Assembly (NCBI RefSeq): GCF_026342355.1
Contig: NZ_JAPEMV010000009.1
Span: forward strand, 62,001-126,000
DNA from: Streptomyces sp. NBC_00249
GTDB lineage: Bacteria; Actinomycetota; Actinomycetes; Streptomycetales; Streptomycetaceae
Direction: 5' to 3'
DNA: 64,000 nucleotides
Within the stretch, counting starts at the first letter, position 1. Each line of letters begins with the position of its first letter. The notes beneath the pieces are model-generated. The model saw only the letters and a list, made by a program, of their open reading frames with translations. It ran no database searches and had not been told where the DNA came from. The position numbers and the translations under genes are program-made. Positions 43,114-51,449 of the stretch are shown here, one piece after another.

Positions 43114-43824
43114 CTACTCCAGCACCACCGGGTCGCCGACCCGGGCGGTGCCCGGGGTGAGGACCGTGGCGAGCATGTCGAGCCGGTTGTCGTGCGCCCG
43201 GGCGATGGCCTTCAGGACCAGCGGCGAGTGCGGCAGGTCGTGCTGGGCCTGGTTGGTCATGACGCACCGCTCGCTGGAGCGTACGAACTCCAGGCGCAGG
43301 CCGTCTCCCGTGTACGCCTTGCGCCCGGCCCACTCGTCCTCGACGAAGGGGCGGGTGCCGGGCGGGGTGCGCAGGAGGACGTTCGGCCGGAAGCGGCGTT
43401 CGTCGACGGGGACGTCGGGGATCTCCGCGCGGAGCCAGTCCAGGGTCGCGGTGGTGAGGACGCTGACGGGCAGCTGGTCGAAGTGCGAGATGCCGCCCTC
43501 ACGGGCCAGCTCGACGTCGTCCCGGCCGAGGTAGCCACGGAGGTAGGCGGTGGGGTCGGCGACGACGTCTCCGTGCGGGTCGATCAGTTCGGGCTGCCCG
43601 CCTGCGGACGGGTAGCGGGAGCTCAGGTGCAGCAGGCCGTCCATGCGCCGGAAGCGGCGGGTGTTCTTGCCCGAGCCGAACTTGCCGTCGCCGTCGCGCA
43701 CCGCGTAGAGCCGGTCGCCGACCAGGCCGCGCCCGTCGACGTCTGCGCTACGGAGCCGCTCACCGCCGGTCGACTTGACCGGGTACCGCCACAGCTGCTC
43801 GATCACACCCACGATGTCCGTCAC
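43114..43824 (-). CDS. MOSC-domain protein (mARC/YcbX-like)
   Basis: The 236-residue protein has an N-terminal beta-barrel part (IEQLWRYPVKSTGGERLRSADVDGRGLVGDR) and a C-terminal MOSC domain with FRPNVLLRTP and ERCVMTNQ; the Cys is the likely molybdenum ligand. Related proteins bind a molybdenum cofactor and reduce N-hydroxylated compounds or transfer sulfur. No redox partner domain is fused. It runs convergently against the DUF397 gene. Confidence 0.85.
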   Translation of the reverse strand: MTDIVGVIEQLWRYPVKSTGGERLRSADVDGRGLVGDRLYAVRDGDGKFGSGKNTRRFRRMDGLLHLSSRYPSAGGQPELIDPHGDVVADPTAYLRGYLGRDDVELAREGGISHFDQLPVSVLTTATLDWLRAEIPDVPVDERRFRPNVLLRTPPGTRPFVEDEWAGRKAYTGDGLRLEFVRSSERCVMTNQAQHDLPHSPLVLKAIARAHDNRLDMLATVLTPGTARVGDPVVLE

Positions 43825-43838
43825 GGTCGGACGCTAAC

Positions 43839-44177
43839 TCACGGCGGCGGGATCGGTCCCGGGGCGGTGGTGCCGGCGGCCGGACGCCAGAAGCGCCCGT
43901 CAGGCAGGGCCTGACGGGCGCCGAGGAAGTAGTCAGCGTCACGCTCGAACCGGACGCCCGGCACGGTGGCCCGCACCTGGGCCCAGAGACTCGGTGCCAC
44001 GCGGTACTCGCCCGCCACCATCCAGGGATCGTCGCCCAGCACGAAGAGGTGGCGTATCTCCAGGAACTGGTCGCGGGACAGCGAGACGGACTCGACCAGT
44101 TCCTCGTCGGCGCCACGGAACCCGGTCAGATCCCACACGAGGTTGTAGCCGTCGGCGAATGGATAGTCGCTGCTCAC
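43839..44177 (-). CDS. Hypothetical protein
   Basis: The 112-residue protein starts at GTG 44177 and ends 14 bases before the MOSC gene in the same orientation. It contains FADGYNLVWDLTGFRGADEELVESVSLSRDQFLEIRHLFVLGDD. It has no signal peptide, membrane helix or known motif. It may be co-transcribed with the MOSC gene. Confidence 0.7.
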   Translation of the reverse strand: MSSDYPFADGYNLVWDLTGFRGADEELVESVSLSRDQFLEIRHLFVLGDDPWMVAGEYRVAPSLWAQVRATVPGVRFERDADYFLGARQALPDGRFWRPAAGTTAPGPIPPP

Positions 44178-44363
44178 GGCCTCAAGCTAGGCGCCCCTCG
44201 CGTGCACCCGCACCTGTTTTTACGGCAGTTCCGGGGCTTCCGGTGGCGGCGGGATCCCCCGGAACGGTCTTGACAACCCATCATGCACCTGACAGCAGTG
44301 TCCCTGCACGCACTGCACCACTCCCCCCGAACGGCAGTACACCCCGAAGGGAGCGATCAGCGC

Positions 44364-45656
44364 ATGACCAACCCTGAGAGCGCGGGACACGACGCCGACT
44401 ACGACGCCGACGCCGACGCCGACGACAACGACTACGACGTGGTCATCAGCGGGGCCGGCCTCGCCGGCAGCGCCGCCGCGATCCTGCTCGCCCGGCGCGG
44501 TGTCCGCGTCGCACTGCTGGAACGCCGCTCGGACCCCGAGTCGTACAAGGCGCTGTGCACCCACTCCATCCAGTACAGCGCCCACCCGGTGCTGGCCGAA
44601 CTCGGCCTCCTCCCCGCCCTGGAGAAGGCGGGTGCCGTCCACAGCGGGGCGCGCTGGCACACCCGCTGGGGGTGGATCGAGCCGAAGGCGCCGCCGGCGG
44701 GCCCCGAGCTGCCGTACTCGTACAACGTCCGGCGCAGCACCCTCGACCCGCTGATCAGATCCCGCGCGGCGGACACGACCGGCGTCGACCTGCTCCTCGG
44801 CCATCAGGTGACCGGGCTGATCACGGAGGCCGGACGGACCGTGGGCGTGCGCACCTCGACGCCGCAGGGCGAGCGCGAGATCCGTGCCCGGCTGGTGGTC
44901 GGGGCCGACGGCAAGGACTCGGCGGTGGCGAAGCTCGCCGCCGTCCCCGCCCGGCAGTACGAGAACGCACGGTTCGCGTACCTCGCGCACTTCCGAGGTC
45001 TCCCGCTCAACAACGGGGTCAGCCACACCTGGTTCCTCGAACCGGACATGGCGTACACGTTCCCGAACGACGACGGGGTGACGGTCGTCGCGGTGGTCCC
45101 GGGCAAGGAGCGGCTGCCGGCCTTCCGGGAGGACCTGGAGGGCAGCTTCCTCAACCTCGTCCGCTCGCTCCCCGAGGGACCGCCCATCGACTCAGCCGAG
45201 CGCGTCACAAAAATCACCGGCTTCGTCGACTACCCGCTGCACAGCCGCAGGCCGACCGCACCGGGCGTCGCGCTCGTCGGCGACGCCGCCGTGACCGGCG
45301 ACCCGCTGTGGGGGGTGGGCTGCGGATGGGCCCTGCAGTCCGCGCAATGGCTGGCACAGGCGGCCGCCGCTCCCGCAGCCGGACGGGGCGACCTCGACAA
45401 GGCGCTCGCACTGTACGCACGCAGGCACCGGCGCCGCGTCCTGGGCCACCAGTACCTGGCCGCCGACTTCGCCACGGGCCGTCCGTTCAACCCCCTGGAG
45501 CGGCTGATGTTCTCGGCGGCGACGCGCGACGCGTCGGTGGCGCGGCACATGCACCGCTTCGCGAACCGCCTGATCGGTCCCGCGCGCTTCCTGAACCCCG
45601 CAGTGCTGGCCAAAGCCTCGGCCGTCAACATCAAGCACCGTGCGACAGCGCCGTGA
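44364..45656 (+). CDS. FAD-dependent monooxygenase/oxidoreductase
   Basis: The 430-residue protein resembles aromatic-hydroxylase-type flavoproteins and geranylgeranyl-reductase relatives. An acidic Asp/Ala start is followed by VVISGAGLAGSAAAILLARRGVRVALLERR (FAD GxGxxG motif near 31-60), VVGADGKDSAVAKL and the second FAD motif GVALVGDAAVTGDPLWGVGCGWAL. ATG 44364 has AAGGGAG upstream; the frame is open earlier. The substrate is not apparent and no biosynthetic partner lies nearby. Confidence 0.88.
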   Translation: MTNPESAGHDADYDADADADDNDYDVVISGAGLAGSAAAILLARRGVRVALLERRSDPESYKALCTHSIQYSAHPVLAELGLLPALEKAGAVHSGARWHTRWGWIEPKAPPAGPELPYSYNVRRSTLDPLIRSRAADTTGVDLLLGHQVTGLITEAGRTVGVRTSTPQGEREIRARLVVGADGKDSAVAKLAAVPARQYENARFAYLAHFRGLPLNNGVSHTWFLEPDMAYTFPNDDGVTVVAVVPGKERLPAFREDLEGSFLNLVRSLPEGPPIDSAERVTKITGFVDYPLHSRRPTAPGVALVGDAAVTGDPLWGVGCGWALQSAQWLAQAAAAPAAGRGDLDKALALYARRHRRRVLGHQYLAADFATGRPFNPLERLMFSAATRDASVARHMHRFANRLIGPARFLNPAVLAKASAVNIKHRATAP

Positions 45657-45864
45657 CCGGCTCCCCTCCCCCTCCACCACCCACAGCCGTCGGCCGCTGA
45701 GAAATGAGGAGCGCGTAGCGATCCGACGCGCCTCCCCACTCCACGCCCGGGCCCGCAAAGGACCTCTGAGCTGCCCGGATGCGCATCTGGCGGCCGAAGA
45801 CAGCCCGCCCCTCCCTGGCTGACCCGCCCCTCCCCCCTTCCCCCCCGTCCCGTTCCTTCGGGGG
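45657..45864. other. Gene-free stretch
   Basis: No coding frame is supported. The sequence is C-rich on the plus strand, with runs of CCCTCCCC and CCCC before the long inverted repeat that follows. Confidence 0.5.
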
Positions 45865-46000
45865 TTTCCCGGCAGTCTTCGTTTTTCCGGGGCGGGACGG
45901 CTGTCAAGGGTGGCCGAAGGCCATCGCGAAGCGACGCGAACGCAGTGAGCGCCCTTGACAGGCCGACCCGCCCCGGAAGGACGATGAGACTGACGGGAAA
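45865..46000. repeat. Long imperfect inverted repeat (46/49-base arms, 41-base structured loop)
   Basis: The left arm 45865-45910 and right arm 45952-46000 align as reverse complements over 49 columns with 42 matches, four mismatches and two short gaps. The arms start TTTCCC and end TGTCAAGGG. The loop 45911-45951 has its own small hairpin TGGCC-GAA-GGCCA. It lies between two convergent genes. It could be a miniature mobile element, a bidirectional terminator or a structured RNA. Confidence 0.8.
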
Positions 46001-46050
46001 GCCCCAACCCCTCCCTGACACCGCCCCGCCGGGACGCCGCCGTCGTGAGC

Positions 46051-46635
46051 TCAGCCCTTCGCCGCCGGCCGGTACGTGCAGACGTTCACGCCGGCCGGGC
46101 TCGTCACCGTGGAGACGAGTTCCAGGGTCCGCAGGCCGCCGTCCGCCGGGAAGATCGACTTGCCGCCGCCCAGGAGGACCGGCATCACGATCAGGCGGAG
46201 TTCGTCGACGAGACCCTCGGCGATGAGGGCGCGCGCCAGGGTGGGGCTGCCCATGACGACGAGGTCGCCGCCGTGCTTCTCATGCAGCGCGCGGATCTCG
46301 TCGAAGGCGATCCGCGAGGTGTTGTTCCACGTCAGGTCGGCGTCCGCGAGGGTCCCGGAGACGACGTACTTGGGAACAGAGTTCATCTGGTCCGCGAAGG
46401 GATCTCCGGCGCGGCCGGGCCAGGCCGCCGCCATCGTCTGCCAGGTGCGGCGGCCGAAGAGGAGGGCTTCGGCCTTGGCGGTGGCGTCGGCGAAGGCGCC
46501 GCCGACGATCTCCGGGTCGAAGAAGGGGTGCGTCCAGCCGCCGTGCGCGAAGCCGCCGTCGGTGTCCTCCTTCGGCCCGCCCGGGGCCTGGACGACGCCG
46601 TCGAGGCTGATGAATTCGGTGATGACGATGCGCAT
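46051..46635 (-). CDS. Dihydrofolate-reductase-family (RibD C-terminal-like) protein
   Basis: The 194-residue protein has the DHFR/RibD fold seen in many small actinobacterial reductases: MRIVITEFISLDGVVQAPGG at the start, ALLFGRRTWQTMA, and GDLVVMGSPTLARALIAEGLVDELRLIVMPVLLGGGKSIF. ATG 46635 with GAGGAA upstream is preferred to the start at 46662. The true substrate is unknown; it is not a canonical FolA. Confidence 0.9.
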   Translation of the reverse strand: MRIVITEFISLDGVVQAPGGPKEDTDGGFAHGGWTHPFFDPEIVGGAFADATAKAEALLFGRRTWQTMAAAWPGRAGDPFADQMNSVPKYVVSGTLADADLTWNNTSRIAFDEIRALHEKHGGDLVVMGSPTLARALIAEGLVDELRLIVMPVLLGGGKSIFPADGGLRTLELVSTVTSPAGVNVCTYRPAAKG

Positions 46636-46722
46636 GGGACTGGTTCCTCTTCCTCGGGTCACTCACGCCGGACGTACTGAAGAAGAGACTGCCGGGCCTG
46701 ACAAAAATCATCGCCCCTGCGA

Positions 46723-46875
46723 CTACGACATGGCCCACATGGCCGTACGAGCCGGCAGGAGGCGGGCGGCCGCCACGAAGAGGGCGTTCGCGCGGCCGGG
46801 GACGACGGTCGGGCGCCGGCGCCGGCGCAGGGCGGCCAGGGCGGTGGCGGCGACCTGCTCCGGTGTGCGGACGAG
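46723..46875 (-). pseudogene. 3' remnant of a short-chain dehydrogenase-type gene
   Basis: Fifty residues, LVRTPEQVAATALAALRRRR then PTVVPGRANALFVAAARLLP, match the C-terminal end of SDR proteins of the kind ending in VVPG-x-x-N and RLLP, with a TAG stop. No upstream domain exists in any frame, so the 5' part has been deleted. Confidence 0.55.
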
Positions 46876-46886
46876 CACGGCGGCAG

Positions 46887-46985
46887 CGGGACCTGCTGTT
46901 CGACTACTTCCGCCGGGCGGCCCCGGCCTTCCGCGAGGCGACGGAGACGATCCGCGCGGGCACCCAGGAACGCAAGGCCCGCTGA
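46887..46985 (+). pseudogene. 3' remnant of an unidentified gene, fused at the same junction
   Basis: RDLLFDYFRRAAPAFREATE is followed by a basic tail ending ERKAR and a TGA stop, with strong codon bias. No matching start or domain lies upstream because the adjacent sequence belongs to the SDR remnant on the other strand. The original family is not clear. Confidence 0.4.
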
Positions 46986-47145
46986 CCCCTGCGGGGCGGC
47001 GTGCCCGGCACCCGGGGGTACCGGGGGGCACCGGCGGGCACGCGGGCGGGGGCACCCGGGCACCCCTCCCCGGAAGCCGCCCGGTACCTGACACACAGAC
47101 GGTGCGGGTGTAGGGAGCGCGGACGCGGAGCCATACCCTCCGCCC

Positions 47146-47544
47146 ATGATCGATTCACGCACCCACATCCGCGTCGCCCGGCCCTCCCTCGACCTGGTCG
47201 CCGCCGAGCGGTTCTACGTCGAAGGGCTCGGGCTGGAGGTCCTGTGGCGGACCGCGGGGCACGTCTCCGGCGAGCACGACCTCGTCATGGTCGGACCGGC
47301 CGGAGGCGGCTGGCACTTCGAGCTGACCCACGACCCGGAGAACCCGCTCGCCCCCACCCCCACCGTCGACGACCTGTTCGTCGTGTACCTCGGCCAGGCC
47401 CCCGACGAGGCCCTCGTGCGGCGGCTCATCGAGCACGGCGGGCGGCGCGTGTCCTCGCACAACCCGTACTGGGACGACTACGGCGTCACCGTCGCCGACC
47501 CCGACGGCTACCGGCTCGTGCTCTGCTCCCGCACCTGGGGCTGA
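47146..47544 (+). CDS. VOC-family (glyoxalase/bleomycin-resistance-like) protein
   Basis: The 132-residue protein has two beta-alpha-beta-beta-beta modules: HIRVARPSLDLVAAERFYVEGLGLEVL and the second half ending VTVADPDGYRLVLCSRTWG. Glu and His metal-ligand positions (for example HFEL) look plausible. Function within the superfamily cannot be told. Its 3' end overlaps the convergent HxlR gene by 37 bases. Confidence 0.88.
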   Translation: MIDSRTHIRVARPSLDLVAAERFYVEGLGLEVLWRTAGHVSGEHDLVMVGPAGGGWHFELTHDPENPLAPTPTVDDLFVVYLGQAPDEALVRRLIEHGGRRVSSHNPYWDDYGVTVADPDGYRLVLCSRTWG

Positions 47545-47912
47545 GCTACCTGGGGCTGAGCCAGGGCGGCCAGACCGGCCTCCTGGGCGTCGAGGAGTTC
47601 GTCCCAGTGCTCCAGCGTCCACGCGCACGCCGCGTCCAGGGGGCCCAGCAGGCCGCGCCCGAGCAGGGTGAGCGCGTAGCCGCCGGCCTCCTCACGGACG
47701 ACGAAGCCGTCTCGCTCCAGCCCGCGGAGGGACTGCGTCAGCGACTTCGAGGTGATCCCGCGCATCGGCACCTTGAGCTCCGAGAAGCGGCGCGGACCGC
47801 CCTCCAGGCAGCGCAGCACCATCGGGGCCCACTTGTCGCCGACGCGGAACGGCACCAGGGGCGAGGGGCAGACGGGGTCGAACATCTCGGGGTCCAGGGG
47901 CGGCTTCGTCAT
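47508..47912 (-). CDS. HxlR-family transcriptional regulator
   Basis: This 134-residue winged-helix regulator has FRVGDKWAPMVLRCLEGGPRRFSELKVPMRGITSKSLTQSLRGLERDGFVVRE, the HxlR signature. An ATG at 47912 or a GTG at 47921 could start it. It diverges from the NAD(P)-binding protein/DDN-type reductase pair and probably controls it. The Cys near the N-terminus (DPVCPSP) is the position used for redox or electrophile sensing in some relatives. Confidence 0.9.
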   Translation of the reverse strand: MTKPPLDPEMFDPVCPSPLVPFRVGDKWAPMVLRCLEGGPRRFSELKVPMRGITSKSLTQSLRGLERDGFVVREEAGGYALTLLGRGLLGPLDAACAWTLEHWDELLDAQEAGLAALAQPQVAQPQVREQSTSR

Positions 47913-47970
47913 GATCGCCACGGTAGGCCGGTATCCGATCGGTCACCAGCCCTTTCCCTACGCTCGCCCC

Positions 47971-48642
47971 ATGACGACGAACGAGGCGAACGAGCCGAAC
48001 CAGCCCAACCAGCAGCCCAACCAGCAGCCCAACCAGCAGCCGCAGCCGCAGTCCCCCAGGATCATCGTGTTCGGCGGCTCCGGCCGCGTAGGCCGGGCGG
48101 TCGTCGCCGGGGCCCGGGCGCGCGGGGTCGAGGTGACGGCGGTGGGCCGGGCCGACGGGGAGGTGACCTCGGCGGCGGACGTGGCCCGGCTCGCGGCGGG
48201 GCACGACGCGGCGGTGGTCGCGGTGTACGACGCCGGGGCGGCGCCCGCCGAGTTCTTCCCGGCACTCGCCCGGGCCTTGGCAGCGGGGCTGCCGCAGGCG
48301 GGGGTGCGGCGGGTGGTGTCGGTGGGGCTGGCCTCCGTCCTGGCCACGCAGGCGGGGCCGCTGCTGATGGACACCCCGGGGTACCCGCAGGAGTGGCGGG
48401 AGTTCTACGTCGGCCACGGCGCCGGGACCGAGGCCCTGCGGGAGGCCGCGCCGGAGGGGCTGGACTGGGCGGTACTGAGCCCGGCCGGGGACTTCGGCGA
48501 CGGCCCGGAGGCCGGGGGCTACGCCTTCGCCGCGGCGGACGCGGAGAGCCGGATCACCCACGCCGACTTCGCCCACGCGGTCCTCGACGAAACGACGACC
48601 CCGACGCTCCACGGCACCCACACGGGGGTGACGGCGGCATGA
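47971..48642 (+). CDS. NAD(P)-binding atypical SDR/NmrA-like protein
   Basis: The 223-residue protein has a Rossmann motif IIVFGGSGRVGRAVVAGARARG near 30-50 and continues like YwnB/NmrA-type NAD(P)-binding proteins. Before it is a low-complexity leader made of NQQP units encoded by a 12-base tandem repeat. It is divergent from HxlR, and its stop overlaps the next start in ATGA. HxlR-controlled reductases of this sort often respond to electrophiles; that role is inferred. Confidence 0.85.
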   Translation: MTTNEANEPNQPNQQPNQQPNQQPQPQSPRIIVFGGSGRVGRAVVAGARARGVEVTAVGRADGEVTSAADVARLAAGHDAAVVAVYDAGAAPAEFFPALARALAAGLPQAGVRRVVSVGLASVLATQAGPLLMDTPGYPQEWREFYVGHGAGTEALREAAPEGLDWAVLSPAGDFGDGPEAGGYAFAAADAESRITHADFAHAVLDETTTPTLHGTHTGVTAA

Positions 48643-49157
48643 CCCCCACCCCCCTGCTCACCGAGCCCGTGGAGGACAGTGCGAACCCCTGGGTCGCCGA
48701 GCACATCCGACGGTTCGAGGAGACCGCCGGGCGGCCGCGGCCCGGGTTCCAGGACCTGCTCCTGACCACCCGGGGCCGCCGCTCGGGAACGCTGCGCCGC
48801 ACGGCGCTCGTCTACGTACGCGCCCCGCACCCGGACGCGGCCCCGGCCACAGGCTCCGGCTCCGGCTCCGGCACGGGCACGGATCCGGGCCCGACCGTCG
48901 GCCCGGAGGTGTACGTCCTGACGGCCTCCAACGCGGGAGCGGACCGGCATCCCGCCTGGTACCTGAACCTGGCCGCCGACCCGGCCGTCATCCTCCAGGT
49001 CGGCGCCGAGACCTTCCCCGGGCTCGCCCGTCGCGCGAGCCCGGAGGAGGAGGCGCGGCTGTGGCCGGTGGTGGTGGCCGCGATGCCCTCGTACGCGGCC
49101 TACCGCGAGGCCACGGACCGCGAGATCCCGCTGGTCCTGGTCACCCGCACCGCGTGA
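48639..49157 (+). CDS. DDN-type deazaflavin (F420)-dependent nitroreductase-family protein
   Basis: The 172-residue protein resembles the F420H2-dependent quinone reductase/Ddn family: PVEDSANPWVAEHIRRFEETAG, then LLLTTRGRRSGTLRRTALVYV, and NAGADRHPAWYLNLAADPAVILQVG. A Gly/Ser/Thr insertion of about 20 residues (TGSGSGSGTGTDPG) splits the first beta-sheet region. It is translationally coupled to the preceding NAD(P)-binding gene. F420 use is inferred from the family and from fbiC in the window. Confidence 0.88.
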   Translation: MTPTPLLTEPVEDSANPWVAEHIRRFEETAGRPRPGFQDLLLTTRGRRSGTLRRTALVYVRAPHPDAAPATGSGSGSGTGTDPGPTVGPEVYVLTASNAGADRHPAWYLNLAADPAVILQVGAETFPGLARRASPEEEARLWPVVVAAMPSYAAYREATDREIPLVLVTRTA

Positions 49158-49283
49158 ACCCGGTACGGCCGGGCCCCGCACACCCGGGCACCGCACACCC
49201 GAGCCCGCACGCCCGAGCCCGCACGCCCGGGCACCGCACACCCGAGCCCCGCACCGCCCGCCCCCGGCCCGGTGCGGCGCCGG

Positions 49284-49595
49284 TCAGCCGACCGACGGGG
49301 TCTTCGGGAGGCCTGCCGACAGGGCGGTGCCCGCGCCTCCCAGGGAGGCGTCGGTGGCGTGCGAAGCGCTCTGCGCGGCTCCGGCGGTGACGCCGACGGC
49401 GGTCTTGGTGTCCTCCACCGCCTGGCCGGGGTGGTCGACGATGTCGGTGACGCGCTGGGCGATCGGCGGGCCCTGGATGGCGGCGCCGTCGGCGCCGTCG
49501 GCCGCGGAGGCGACCGCAGGCGTGAGGGCGAGGGCGGCTCCGCCGGTGAGGACCAGGGCGGAAACGGTGCGCTTCATGGCTTTCATGGCATTCAT
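49284..49595 (-). CDS. Small secreted protein of unknown function
   Basis: The 103-residue product has a signal peptide (MKRTVSALVLTGGAALALTP, cleavage near ASA-AD). The mature part is about 70 residues, Ala/Thr/Gly-rich with IAQRVTDIVDHPGQAVEDTKTAV, likely helical. Three in-frame ATGs (49595, 49586, 49577) are possible. No family is recognised. Confidence 0.65.
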   Translation of the reverse strand: MNAMKAMKRTVSALVLTGGAALALTPAVASAADGADGAAIQGPPIAQRVTDIVDHPGQAVEDTKTAVGVTAGAAQSASHATDASLGGAGTALSAGLPKTPSVG

Positions 49596-49653
49596 GCCCC
49601 GCCCAACGACCCCGCCGGGCCCCCGGTCACTGCGGCGTCACCCGGGAACGCGC

Positions 49654-49686
49654 CGCGGCCCCGGATCGGGGGGATCCGGGGCCGCG
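49654..49686. terminator. Strong 14-base-pair hairpin terminator
   Basis: CGCGGCCCCGGATC pairs perfectly with GATCCGGGGCCGCG around a G5 loop. It lies downstream of the permease gene (minus strand) and upstream of the small secreted protein's start. Confidence 0.8.
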
Positions 49687-49693
49687 CGATGAC

Positions 49694-49799
49694 ACAGCGG
49701 GACGGGACGACAGCGGGACGGGACTACGCAGGACGGAGCGACAGCGGAACGCGACGACAGCGGGACGGGGCGACAGCGGGACGGGGCAACAGCCCGCGG
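49694..49799. repeat. Tandem 16-base repeat (about six copies)
   Basis: The unit ACAGCGGGACGGGACG is repeated at 49694, 49710, 49741, 49757 and 49773, with a diverged 15-base copy at 49726 and a partial one at 49789. It lies 3' of the permease gene and is not coding. Copy number may vary between strains. Confidence 0.85.
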
Positions 49800-49831
49800 A
49801 CCTGTCTCACGCGGAGCAACAGCCGGCCGGG

Positions 49832-51400
49832 TCAGTCCTCGACGACCAGCGCCGGGGTGGACTTCGTGAGGATCTCACCGCGGAAGAACGCGGGGCTGCG
49901 CCGTTCGGTGACGATCATGATGACCAGGCCGAGGGCCAGCAGGCCGACGCCGATGACGAAGACGCTGCCGACGCCGAGCCCGGGGATCGTGGAGCCGGAG
50001 CCGTACGAGGGGTCCCAGGCGTCGGTCAGGGTCTTGAAGAAGACCGCGGCGAGCAGCAGGCCGCCGAGCACCGGGAAGACGCCCTTGAAGAACAGGTCGC
50101 GGGCGGAGCGGCGCAGTTCGCCGCGGAAGTACCAGGCGCAGGCGAAGGCCGTCAGCGAGTAGTAGAAGCAGATCATCAGGCCGAGCGCGAAGATCGTGTC
50201 GGTGAGGACGTTCTCGCTGACCAGGGTCATCACGGTGTAGAACGCGCCGGTGGCGACGCCCGCCATGACGGTGGCGCGGCCCGGGGTCTTGAAGCGCGGG
50301 TGGACCTTGGCGTAGGAGGCGGGCAGGGCCTCGTACGTGGACATGGCCAGGACCGTGCGGGCGACCGGGATGAAGGTGGTCTGGAGGGACGCGGTGGCGG
50401 AGGCGAGGACGGCGACGAAGAGCAGGATGCCGAGCATCGGGCCCATGACGGGGCCGGCGAGGGCGGCGAAGACGTTGCCGGAGGTCTCCGGGTTGCCGAG
50501 GCCGAGACCGCCGGTGCCGGAGCCGACGGCCATCTGGGCGGCGATGCCGGTGGCCAGGTAGGAGCCGACGAGGACGATCATCGCGATGAGCGAGGCGCGG
50601 CCGGGGGTCTTGGCGGAGCCGGTGGTCTCCTCGTTGGTGGCCAGGCAGGCGTCCCAGCCCCAGTACATGAAGATCGAGAGCGAGAGTCCGGCGGTGAAGG
50701 CGCCCATGGACTCGACCGCGAAGGGGTTCATCCACTGCCAGGAGAAGTCCAGGCCGGTGTCGAAGCTGCCGGCGGAGGCCTTCTGGAAGGCCATCGCGAC
50801 GAAGATCGCGAGGACCGCGAGCTGGAGGCCGACCAGGGTGTACTGGACGCCCTTGGTGGCGGTCATGCCGCGGTAGCTGATCGCGGTGGCGACGGCGATG
50901 AGGGTGAGGCAGGTGAGGATGTGGACGGGCTTGCTGTCGTCCAGGGCGGCGATCGACGGATTGCCGGTGATCTCGCCGGCCAGCAGCCAGAAGTAGGAGG
51001 TGGCGACGCCCGCGAGGTTGGAGAGCACGATGATCGTGGCGATCACCAGGCCCCAGCCACACATCCAGCCGATCCGCGGGCCGAAGGCCTTGACGGTCCA
51101 GGTGAAGGAGGTGCCGCAGTCGGGGACGGCCTTGTTGAGCTCGCGGTACGCGAAGGCGACCAGGAGCATCGGGATGAAGCCGGCCAGGAAGACCGCCGGC
51201 ATCTGGACGCCGACCTCACCGGCGGTGGAGCCGAGGGTCGAGGTCAGGCAGTAGACGGGGGCGACGGTGGAGATGCCGATGACGGCACTGCCCACCAGTC
51301 CGACGGACCCCTTGCCGAGGCCCTTGCCGCGAACGCCGCCGTCTTCGGCGACGCCGCTTACCGTGTCTCCGACCTGAGGCCGAACGTCCAGCTGTGTCAT
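49832..51400 (-). CDS. APC-superfamily amino acid permease
   Basis: The 522-residue integral membrane protein has about twelve helices, with the APC signature GSAVIGISTVAPVYCLTSTLG in helix 1 and PDCGTSFTWTVKAFGPRIGWMCGWGLV around helix 3. It probably imports amino acids or amines by proton symport. It lies in the same orientation as the aldehyde dehydrogenase/deacylase genes but 356 bases away, so it is a separate unit. Its own promoter region carries a GACTTAAGTC palindrome. Confidence 0.92.
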   Translation of the reverse strand: MTQLDVRPQVGDTVSGVAEDGGVRGKGLGKGSVGLVGSAVIGISTVAPVYCLTSTLGSTAGEVGVQMPAVFLAGFIPMLLVAFAYRELNKAVPDCGTSFTWTVKAFGPRIGWMCGWGLVIATIIVLSNLAGVATSYFWLLAGEITGNPSIAALDDSKPVHILTCLTLIAVATAISYRGMTATKGVQYTLVGLQLAVLAIFVAMAFQKASAGSFDTGLDFSWQWMNPFAVESMGAFTAGLSLSIFMYWGWDACLATNEETTGSAKTPGRASLIAMIVLVGSYLATGIAAQMAVGSGTGGLGLGNPETSGNVFAALAGPVMGPMLGILLFVAVLASATASLQTTFIPVARTVLAMSTYEALPASYAKVHPRFKTPGRATVMAGVATGAFYTVMTLVSENVLTDTIFALGLMICFYYSLTAFACAWYFRGELRRSARDLFFKGVFPVLGGLLLAAVFFKTLTDAWDPSYGSGSTIPGLGVGSVFVIGVGLLALGLVIMIVTERRSPAFFRGEILTKSTPALVVED

Positions 51401-51439
51401 GGGTCAGGACGTTAGAGGGTGCGGTTTCCTGATCCGGAA

Positions 51440-51449
51440 GACTTAAGTC
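51440..51449. promoter_or_regulatory. Palindrome GACTTAAGTC before the permease gene
   Basis: This perfect 10-base palindrome lies 40 bases upstream of the permease start, in the AT-richest part of this interval; a plausible operator. The regulator is unknown. Confidence 0.4.

Noticed and set aside
45640..45822. Short frame after the FAD monooxygenase
   Set aside because: No ribosome site, codon bias or similarity; treated as non-coding.
49158..49270. CRISPR-like repetition of GCACACCCGAGCCC
   Set aside because: The units are short, degenerate and directly adjacent with no unique spacers.
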